A DNA stretch of 64,000 bases from a virus, in IMG/VR virus record IMGVR_UViG_3300029922_000014, positions 1 to 64,000 of that record. One strand, written 5' to 3'. This document shows positions 58,224 to 64,000 of this stretch, piece by piece. Each line of letters opens with the position of its first letter. Positions within the stretch are counted from its first letter, which is position 1. A model generated the notes under the pieces. The model was not told the origin of the DNA, made no database searches, and saw only the letters and a list, made by a program, of their open reading frames with translations. A program made the translations under genes and the position numbers.

Positions 58224-61200
58224 TCAGACGGCGGGAACGAAGCTGATGCCGGTGCCGGTGAAGACTGCCTGTACCTTTTCGGCCGCGATGCGACCGGTGG
58301 TGACGGTGACGGTGTTCTCTTCGATCTTCACTTCGGTGTCGCGCGGGGCACCGGCGTCCTCAGCGAATTGCAGGAACTCGTCGAGGCGATTGCGCGGGAA
58401 GGTGATCACCACCGTGGTGTAGTCAAGACCTTCGAGCGACAGTCCCTTTCCGAGGGTGCGCTTGATGATCGGGTTGGCATGGGTGATCTTGCGCGCCATC
58501 GCACGCCGGCCGGGGCCAGCCTTGTACGCTTCGACCAGCGCTTGGGTCTTCGCGCGGAAGTCCTCGGGCAGGTCGTTCTTGGCGCACTGCTCCATCTCCG
58601 CAAAGAACTCGTCGTCGTCCATGCGGCGGATGGATTCGACCCATTCCTTCACGGTGTCACCCACGGTGGACGGCATCTTGAAGTCGGCGGCGCTGCCCGT
58701 GGTCCCGCAGTTGTCGCAGGAGCACTTGCCGTCTTTCACGGTGATGCCCTGCGTGGCTTCGCACTTCGGACAGGCCATCTGCAAGTTCATGCTGGCGTTG
58801 CTGGTAGTGCCTTCAGGCACGGAAGCCGGAACGTCATCATCCCCCGCGCCGCCGGCATCGTTCTGCGGCCCCTTGGTCTTGGCATCGCGCACGCCGGTGT
58901 TGGTCTTCTTGACCTTCTTCTGATTGACCGCAACACCATCCGGATCGAGGTCTTCTTCAGACTCATCCAGCTTCTGGGCGTTGGCAGCCGCGACGCCGGC
59001 CTTGAAGCGCGGGTGACGTTCGACCGGATTTGCGTTCGGATCGAAGGTAGCTTGGTGCTTCTTGAAGTAGGTGTGGTCCTCGTCGGAGTGCTTCTTGAAC
59101 GTGGCCGCCAGCTTGTGGTTGCCTGCTTTCTCATGGCGGTCGGCCATGGTCCGCAGATACCCGGTACGCTGGGCGGCGTTCAGGTAGTTGGAATGGGTGA
59201 CGCCCTTCTTGTCGCCTTCGTCCATGCCCGAATCCGGCTTGGTCTTCGAGAAGCCGCCCTTGCTGCCGGGACCGGTCTGGACCAGCTTGTTGCTGGCCAC
59301 CTTGCCCTTCTTGCCCGGGATGCCGGTCTCCTTTTCGCCTTCGCCGTCCTCGCCGGTTTCCTCTTCCTCTTTGACCAGCTTGCCCGACCAGTTCTTGGGC
59401 TTGATCGCACCCATGCGGAAGTGCTTGGCGGTGAGGGTGTGGCGGCGACCTTTGCGATGAGCGCGGGCGGTCAGGCCTTCGACGACAGACGCGAGCAATT
59501 CCTTGCCTGCCGCTTCCGCGATGGCCTGAGCGGCTTCGAGCGCAAAGGCCGGTTCGTCTTCGGAGACGGCTTGGTCGTAGGCGTCGATCAGGTTGCTGTC
59601 GATGGTGGGGTCAGCACGGAACATCTCCGCCAGGACGTTGCCCATGGCGTCGTACCATTCGTTCTTGGACTGCGGCACGTAGACATAGCCCTGCTCCTGG
59701 GCCTTCTGGCTCAGATAGGCTTCGCCGTTCGAGAGGTCGTCCTGATCGGACAGGTCGCACTCGACGGAGTCGATGATCGCGCCGTCGCCGTCATAGCCCT
59801 TGCGGAGTTCGAGTTTGCCTTCGCCGGGAACGATGACCGCGCAGCCTTCATCCGGATCCTCGCCGGTGCTGTCGTCGTCGCCGTCGTCATCCTTGCCCGC
59901 ATACGGGCTGACGGTGCCGTTGCCTTCGCCGGGGAAGAGACCGGCCTTCTTGGCCTTGATCACTTCTTCGACGTCTTCCTTGGTGGCGTTTTTGGAATGG
60001 AGCGCGCGGGCGGCGGTCGCGAACGCCTTGTTGTCGGACGCTTTCTTGAAGTCGACCTTGAACTTGGCGTCGTCGGAAGCCGGCGCGGTGCCGCCATGCT
60101 CCGTAGCGAGCTTGCGCAGTTCCGCATGCGGGAGGTGCTTCTTGATCATCTCCATGTCGAAGGTGGTCGAGGTGTCCGACTCTTCGAGAGCTTCGTCGAT
60201 CGCCGGACCGCCGCCGGTCTGATGCCCCGGATTGGTCACCCAATGCCCGCGCGCGTTGTCTTCATTTCGCACCAGCATCTGGCCGAGTTGGAAGCGCAGG
60301 TCTTCATATTCGCGACGCTGGCTCTTGCCGCCGAGGTACAAGGTGGCGTCGTCATCGGGGCCGAGCTTGTCGGACAGGGAGTCGTTCACGCTGGCGTGGA
60401 GTTCCGCGATGCGCTTGCGGGCTTCCGCGGGATCGTAGGTGTTGGCGTCGTCTTCGTTGAGCGATTCTTTGACCTTTTCGGTGGGATGAATCCCCTCCAA
60501 ACGCTTGTGCTCTTCCTTTGCAGCCTTGATGAAGGCGGGGTGCTTCATGACATCTTCGGCGTCGCCTTCTTTTCTGACCTTGGCGTATTCCGCAGAGGCG
60601 CCAGTGAATGCGCTGTGCGCGTCATTCGCAGAGTGCATGAACGGGCCATTCTCGAACTTGGCACGTTTCGCGTGTTCGCGTTTCGCGTAGCTGTGCCCAG
60701 CATCTTCGGCATGATACTCGGCGGTCCTGGGAGTCTTCGGCACCGGCTTACGCTCGACATACGCTTCAGCCAAAGCAGCGTTGATTGACACGGTGTCAGT
60801 GTCATCGGTCACCGATTCATTCACGACCTTCTCACGCAGCTTGATGTCGAGGGCCTTGACCTTAGGGTCGGCCTTGAGCGCGACCATGATGGCATTCGCG
60901 AGCTTGTCGCCCTGGTCCTCGCACACCGTCTTGATGGCGCGCTGCATGACGAACTCGGCCAGTGCGTACGACGGAGTCTCGTCGATGAAGTTGTCGCTGC
61001 GGAAGCTGATGCCGCAGTAGTTGGCGTATGCTGCTGGCTGCCCCGCCGCCATGAGTCCCTTGTTTTCGCCATCGACGCCGACGATCTTCATCCAGGCTTC
61101 GGTGAGCGCGACGCTGGCGGCCTGCTCGTCGATCTCTTCGGATTCGGTGAGCTTGAGGAGGGACTTGTGGATGCCGTCCACGTCCTCTTTGGTCAGCTTC

Positions 61201-61679
61201 TTGGCCTGTTTGAGCTTGGTCGGGCCGGGGCCGGTCTTCTTGCCGGCGGGCTTCAGGTAATGCTGCTTGCCGCCCTTGGTGACGGTCATGGCGCAGGCCT
61301 TGCCTTCCTTCATGAAGGTGGCGATGGGCAGGCCGTCGACGATCGAGGTGACGATGGTAGTGCCGGCGGAAAGCGCGCGGAACTCCTCTTCGCTGATCGC
61401 GGTGGCATCGAGCCCTTTGATGAACTGCTTCTCTTCGGCGGTCGGCTTAAGGGTGGCGCCCACCAGTCGCCCATCATTGCCCATCAGCAGGCTGTGGGTG
61501 CCGCCGGCCATCACGAAGCCGTCGCAGGTCTCGTGCAGTTCGGTGACCTTGTCGCCCTTGGCCAGGAAGATGCCCTCGGCAGCTTCGAGCGCGAGCTTGG
61601 CGGCTTCGGAAAGCTTCGTCAGGTCGTGGGTCTTGGTGACCTTGGTGGCGAAACGGGCGGCGAGGGCTTCTGCGGACAT
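58224..61679 (-). CDS. 1151-residue head-region protein with C-terminal zinc ribbon
   Basis: Start chosen at the ATG at 61679 with AGGAG; the longer frame lacks support. The protein is Lys/Glu/Asp/Ala-rich, with many short helical blocks and probable disorder. Segments GYVYVPQSKNEWYDAMGNVLAEMF and NYCGISFRSDNFIDETPSYALAEFVMQ look folded. Near the C-terminus CPKCEATQGITVKDGKCSCDNCG is a four-Cys zinc ribbon. A ferredoxin-like end (TVVITFPRNRLDEFLQFAED) follows. It stands first in the head block. A packaged internal protein is likely; function unknown. Confidence 0.75.
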   Translation of the reverse strand: MSAEALAARFATKVTKTHDLTKLSEAAKLALEAAEGIFLAKGDKVTELHETCDGFVMAGGTHSLLMGNDGRLVGATLKPTAEEKQFIKGLDATAISEEEFRALSAGTTIVTSIVDGLPIATFMKEGKACAMTVTKGGKQHYLKPAGKKTGPGPTKLKQAKKLTKEDVDGIHKSLLKLTESEEIDEQAASVALTEAWMKIVGVDGENKGLMAAGQPAAYANYCGISFRSDNFIDETPSYALAEFVMQRAIKTVCEDQGDKLANAIMVALKADPKVKALDIKLREKVVNESVTDDTDTVSINAALAEAYVERKPVPKTPRTAEYHAEDAGHSYAKREHAKRAKFENGPFMHSANDAHSAFTGASAEYAKVRKEGDAEDVMKHPAFIKAAKEEHKRLEGIHPTEKVKESLNEDDANTYDPAEARKRIAELHASVNDSLSDKLGPDDDATLYLGGKSQRREYEDLRFQLGQMLVRNEDNARGHWVTNPGHQTGGGPAIDEALEESDTSTTFDMEMIKKHLPHAELRKLATEHGGTAPASDDAKFKVDFKKASDNKAFATAARALHSKNATKEDVEEVIKAKKAGLFPGEGNGTVSPYAGKDDDGDDDSTGEDPDEGCAVIVPGEGKLELRKGYDGDGAIIDSVECDLSDQDDLSNGEAYLSQKAQEQGYVYVPQSKNEWYDAMGNVLAEMFRADPTIDSNLIDAYDQAVSEDEPAFALEAAQAIAEAAGKELLASVVEGLTARAHRKGRRHTLTAKHFRMGAIKPKNWSGKLVKEEEETGEDGEGEKETGIPGKKGKVASNKLVQTGPGSKGGFSKTKPDSGMDEGDKKGVTHSNYLNAAQRTGYLRTMADRHEKAGNHKLAATFKKHSDEDHTYFKKHQATFDPNANPVERHPRFKAGVAAANAQKLDESEEDLDPDGVAVNQKKVKKTNTGVRDAKTKGPQNDAGGAGDDDVPASVPEGTTSNASMNLQMACPKCEATQGITVKDGKCSCDNCGTTGSAADFKMPSTVGDTVKEWVESIRRMDDDEFFAEMEQCAKNDLPEDFRAKTQALVEAYKAGPGRRAMARKITHANPIIKRTLGKGLSLEGLDYTTVVITFPRNRLDEFLQFAEDAGAPRDTEVKIEENTVTVTTGRIAAEKVQAVFTGTGISFVPAV
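60784..60800. repeat. 17 bp palindrome, intragenic copy
   Basis: ATTGACA-CGG-TGTCAGT within 58224-61679, read as T-D-T-V-S-I. Confidence 0.9.
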
Positions 61680-61738
61680 GGATGGCTCCTGAACGATTGG
61701 GAGCCTCCGGGGGTGTGTGCGGCGCAACGGCCCCGCGG

Positions 61739-61996
61739 TCAGCACTCCAGTCGTTCCACCTGTCGTAGTGGACTGTCCACCTTTCGCAAGACAACGATGC
61801 CCAAACGCTTCCGGCGCTGTTTGGCTTCAGCAATACGACGCTTCAGGCTCGCGAGGTCTTTCCTGGATTGCTTGATGCGCCGTTTTGCAGTCGCGATCTT
61901 TTCCGCTTCGTTGCCCGGTCCCAGATAATATTCAGGATCGAGGCGTGTTCCGGCGCTCTGCGCGATGGTTTGTGCTGGAACGATTGCGATTCTCAC
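61739..61996 (-). CDS. Small basic coiled-coil protein
   Basis: 85 residues, GTG start overlapping the previous stop (GTGA). Residues about 30-65 are a charged helix rich in Lys/Arg (ATAKRRIKQSRKDLASLKRRI). One Cys at the C-terminus. Possibly DNA-binding; not recognised. Confidence 0.65.
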   Translation of the reverse strand: MRIAIVPAQTIAQSAGTRLDPEYYLGPGNEAEKIATAKRRIKQSRKDLASLKRRIAEAKQRRKRLGIVVLRKVDSPLRQVERLEC

Positions 61997-62313
61997 AGCA
62001 GCCCCAGCGCCTTGGCCGCGATCACGTTCGCGTCTTCGGCAATGGTGGTCGCCAGTGCCATGCGCACGGCCTTCACCGGGTCAGGATCGAAGGCGGTCTT
62101 GCCGTTCGACAGGCAGCACTCGTAGTCCTGCCCGCTTCCGCCCCAGAGCAACACGCCCAGGCGCACCTGCCAGATCGCGTCGGGGATCTTGATGGTGATG
62201 TTCCAAGTCGATTCATAATTGGGCGACAGCGCGACGGTCCAGCCTTCGGGCCACTTCGCATCGGTGACCACCTTGATGGCAGCCTGCAATTCGCGTTCGT
62301 TGGCATCTTCCAT
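61993..62313 (-). CDS. Hypothetical protein
   Basis: 106 residues, ATG with GGAG. Sequence ANERELQAAIKVVTDAKWPEGWTVALSPNYES followed by VRLGVLLWGGSGQDYECCLSNGK and a C-terminal helix resembles uncharacterised small alpha/beta phage proteins. It follows the zinc-ribbon gene by three bases in the promoter-proximal unit. Confidence 0.7.
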   Translation of the reverse strand: MEDANERELQAAIKVVTDAKWPEGWTVALSPNYESTWNITIKIPDAIWQVRLGVLLWGGSGQDYECCLSNGKTAFDPDPVKAVRMALATTIAEDANVIAAKALGLL

Positions 62314-62316
62314 GAC

Positions 62317-62547
62317 TCACTCCGACTCGCCAACGCGACGCATCCGGTGCGGTGCGAGGCTGGTGACGATGTTGTACCCGCATCCGTTGGTCGGACACGG
62401 CACGGTGTAGTCATCTTCAACTGCACCGGAAGGAACCACTTGGCAATCACCTTGCATACAGGTGATTTCACATTTGCAGTTATTACACTTCCCCTGGCGC
62501 GCGATCGTCTCCGGTAATTTTCCGGGTGTGGTTATCTTGACGGTCAT
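62317..62547 (-). CDS. Small zinc-ribbon protein
   Basis: 76 residues from the ATG at 62547, with AGGGGAT upstream. Cysteines: CNNCKCEITCMQGDC and CPTNGCGY, enough for one or two zinc sites; the second part resembles a TFIIS-like ribbon half. It is the first gene after the promoter at 62567-62619, so likely an early regulatory or host-interaction protein. Confidence 0.75.
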   Translation of the reverse strand: MTVKITTPGKLPETIARQGKCNNCKCEITCMQGDCQVVPSGAVEDDYTVPCPTNGCGYNIVTSLAPHRMRRVGESE

Positions 62548-62566
62548 GGCGCATCCCCTGAGACGC

Positions 62567-62619
62567 ACCATACGCCAACTGACACGATGTCAATCCATGT
62601 TTTCCGCATGACGCGGAAA
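62567..62619 (-). promoter_or_regulatory. Composite promoter for the 62547 unit
   Basis: Inverted repeat TTTCCGC/GCGGAAA (62601-62619), 6 bp gap, palindrome ATTGACA-TCG-TGTCAGT (62578-62594) with -35 TTGACA, 15 bp spacer, and -10 TATGGT (62572-62567). This is the only one of the five far from the 0-8 kb early region, and the only one whose leader lacks the GGTCC stem-loop. Confidence 0.78.
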
Positions 62620-62620
62620 G

Positions 62621-63103
62621 TCAGCTTGCAGCGGTTCCCGTGGCCTTTTTTTCCTCTTCCGCGGCGTGGCAGTGCCGAGACAGCGCAGCATTGGTGAACG
62701 CCAGGAGCTTGTTGTATTCGACGTGCTTGGACGCCGCAGCGATTGCCTTGTCGAGGTCGGTCAGCGGATCAGCGGGAACATCGGCCGGAGCCACCGCCAC
62801 GGCTTCGTAGTGCTCACCGTCGAGCTTGACGGCACCGCAGCCCAGCAGATTCACCAGTGCGGACTCGATGGTGTCGCGGTCGCGGTCATAGCTCCGCTTC
62901 ATCGCTTCCATGTACTCCCGCTGGAACTTCTGCTGTTCCACCAATGTCTCCGCCCGGCGCTTCGGTTTGAACTGTTCCGTGTACGCCGGCAGGTATCTCC
63001 CCAGATCCTGACGGATGGCGGTCACCAGTTCGATCAGTGTCCCGCGCCCGTTTCTGCGAATCGTGTTGAGGATCAGAGAAGTTGAAATTGCGAGAGCGCT
63101 CAC
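62621..63103 (-). CDS. Hypothetical helical protein
   Basis: 160 residues, GTG with GGAGTAAAGC upstream. Helical, charged (KPKRRAETLVEQQKFQREYMEAMKRSYDRDRDTIES), with an Ala-rich end. It overlaps the 3' part of the previous frame (62886-63380) by 218 bases, so one of the two is not entirely coding, or they form one frameshifted product. Confidence 0.65.
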   Translation of the reverse strand: MSALAISTSLILNTIRRNGRGTLIELVTAIRQDLGRYLPAYTEQFKPKRRAETLVEQQKFQREYMEAMKRSYDRDRDTIESALVNLLGCGAVKLDGEHYEAVAVAPADVPADPLTDLDKAIAAASKHVEYNKLLAFTNAALSRHCHAAEEEKKATGTAAS

Positions 63104-63380
63104 GCTTTACTCCGTCGTTGATGGACCAGAACGCAAAGCCCACATCCATGCTCTTGATGAGCCGTTTGGACTTCTGCAAGGAACGTAGCGTAGCGTTGAT
63201 CACGAACCATTCAAAGGTCAGGTGATCTTCGAGAAATCCAGCGGTGACGCCCGCGTGATTCTTTGGGCTCTTCCGGCGCTCGAACAGCAGGGCCTGAATT
63301 GCGACACCGCACGCTTCGATCTTGGCCGGATCAACTGATCGCCCTGATGGGGCAATGCGATCGTCTTCGTCGTCAGTCAC
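62886..63380 (-). CDS. Hypothetical protein with winged-helix-like N-terminal part; 3' end doubtful
   Basis: 164 residues, GTG start. The first 95 residues (ACGVAIQALLFERRKSPKNHAGVTAGFLEDHLTFEWFVINATLRSLQKSKRLIKS) have good coding character and a helix-turn-helix-like pattern. After the overlap with 62621-63103 begins, the sequence looks like an out-of-frame shadow (Gly/Thr/Asp/Arg-rich). A missing base or a -1 shift would join the two frames into one protein of about 250 residues. Confidence 0.5.
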   Translation of the reverse strand: MTDDEDDRIAPSGRSVDPAKIEACGVAIQALLFERRKSPKNHAGVTAGFLEDHLTFEWFVINATLRSLQKSKRLIKSMDVGFAFWSINDGVKRERSRNFNFSDPQHDSQKRARDTDRTGDRHPSGSGEIPAGVHGTVQTEAPGGDIGGTAEVPAGVHGSDEAEL

Positions 63381-63383
63381 GTA

Positions 63384-63956
63384 TCACGCCAGCCGGATCT
63401 TGATGTTGGCGACGGTGTTTTGTACGGCCATCAGCGCGGAACCTGCGGCAGCGGCGAGGCGGTTGGCGATGAAGGTGCGATGTTCAGGACGGAGTTCGGT
63501 GGCAACCAGCCAGCATTGGATCGGAAGGTAGACGGCGGCGGCGCGCTCTTCCGGGCGGATCTGCACGCTGGCGTCGATGAACTCTGCGATACGTCCGATT
63601 TGCGCGGTCTCCAGGCATTCGACGACCTGTTCACGGATTCGGATGCCCACTACGGATGCCGGTTTTGGGGTTCGGGAAAGAAGGCGACCGAAGCTGACGG
63701 TTCGAGTGTCGTTCGCGTAGGGCAGCCCGGTCGAGGCGTCGATCAGATCGGAGATGGGGTGGCCTTCCTTGAGCTTCTTGCCGATGGCGACTACTTCGCG
63801 GAGGTCGCCGGCTGAATAGACCCGATAACCGTTGTCGTCGCGGCGGGGGCGGGGCCAGTGCAAGCGCTGTTCCCAGGCGCGCAGCTTTTCCTGGGGGATG
63901 CCGGATAGATCGGCCACGTCGGAAATGGAATATTCTTGCTTGGTCAACGTGGCCAT
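63384..63956 (-). CDS. MerR-family transcriptional regulator
   Basis: 190 residues from the ATG at 63956, with GGAGAA. The N-terminal winged helix (YSISDVADLSGIPQEKLRAWEQR, then PRRDDNGYRVYSAGDLREVVAI) matches MerR proteins of the CarA/MlrA subgroup, including the W-E-x-R and G-Y-R-x-Y signatures. The C-terminal 110 residues are helical with no cysteine cluster, so metal sensing is unlikely. It is a candidate binder of the dispersed palindromes, but MerR proteins usually act at promoters with 19-20 bp spacers, not 15. Confidence 0.85.
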   Translation of the reverse strand: MATLTKQEYSISDVADLSGIPQEKLRAWEQRLHWPRPRRDDNGYRVYSAGDLREVVAIGKKLKEGHPISDLIDASTGLPYANDTRTVSFGRLLSRTPKPASVVGIRIREQVVECLETAQIGRIAEFIDASVQIRPEERAAAVYLPIQCWLVATELRPEHRTFIANRLAAAAGSALMAVQNTVANIKIRLA

Positions 63957-64000
63957 GGGGTTCTCCGGGGTCAGTGGGTGGACTCCAGAGCGTTCCAATC

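Noticed and set aside
58218-60788. Plus-strand ORF of 856 codons
   Set aside because: It is the mirror of the 1151-residue minus-strand gene, whose Lys/Asp/Glu codons make the opposite strand free of stops. It has no ribosome binding site and opposes the operon.
71-62594. Treating every TTGACA in the palindromes as a sigma-70 promoter
   Set aside because: Only five of 23 copies have a TAnnnT at the shared 15 bp spacing. The rest lack a plausible -10 or lie inside genes.
1-64000. Portal protein, terminase, lysin and tRNA genes
   Set aside because: I looked for their characteristic motifs and folds in the larger frames and intergenic gaps and found none. The giant 48666-56018 protein does not show a portal pattern.

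Overview
The window is a 64 kb, GC-rich segment of a large contractile-tailed bacteriophage (myovirus), not a bacterial chromosome. The evidence is an unbroken head-to-tail morphogenesis programme: T4 gp23-like major capsid protein, gp21-like prohead protease, tail sheath, tail tube, a frameshifted tail-assembly chaperone, tape measure, gpD-like hub, iron-type spike, gp25-like wedge, baseplate J-like wedge and several fibres. Almost every gene is on the minus strand with tight or overlapping junctions (ATGA, GTGA, TGATG). The only credible plus-strand gene is an HNH homing endonuclease at 40352-40870. I saw no terminase, portal, polymerase, lysin, integrase, tRNA or CRISPR array, and nothing fixes the host.

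Layout in the direction of transcription (right to left): 63956-61739, a MerR-type regulator and small genes; 61679-46633, a head-associated block with very large or low-complexity proteins, including a 2450-residue protein with a Nudix hydrolase domain and a phosphoinositide-kinase-like motif; 46636-43177, a protease fused to a scaffold-like tail, then major capsid protein and a strong terminator; 43049-42279, a minus-strand HNH gene with a leaderless-looking start; 42167-38742, neck and connector genes interrupted by the plus-strand HNH gene; 38711-29676, tail sheath, tube, chaperone and tape measure; 29679-17319, baseplate; 17222-8159, fibres and adsorption structures; 8061-1, short early-looking or accessory units (membrane proteins, a Dam methylase coupled to an SF2 helicase, zinc-ribbon proteins).

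The most striking feature is a dispersed palindrome, ATTGACA-NNN-TGTCAAT, found 23 times by eye at roughly 1-5 kb intervals. Five copies form a promoter class: a second inverted repeat (TTTCCGC-N5-GCGGAAA) lies 4-6 bp upstream, the palindrome supplies the -35 TTGACA, a TAnnnT -10 follows at exactly 15 bp in all five, and four of the five lead into a 5' leader with a GGTCC-N3-GGACC stem-loop just before the ribosome binding site. The other copies lack a -10 and sit just upstream of late-gene starts, over stop codons, or inside genes. All eight copies inside confident genes are read in the same frame (D-[IT]-[VL]-S-[IM]). This looks like a genome-wide operator or 'stoperator'-type network. The phage MerR-like protein is one candidate partner, but nothing in the sequence proves it.

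Other points: a -2/+1 frameshift at a T6 run makes the extended tail-assembly chaperone; an Ig-like beta module of about 65 residues occurs six times across four tail genes; a repeat of about 21 residues is shared between two fibre proteins; and a small zinc-ribbon gene looks frameshifted by one base.
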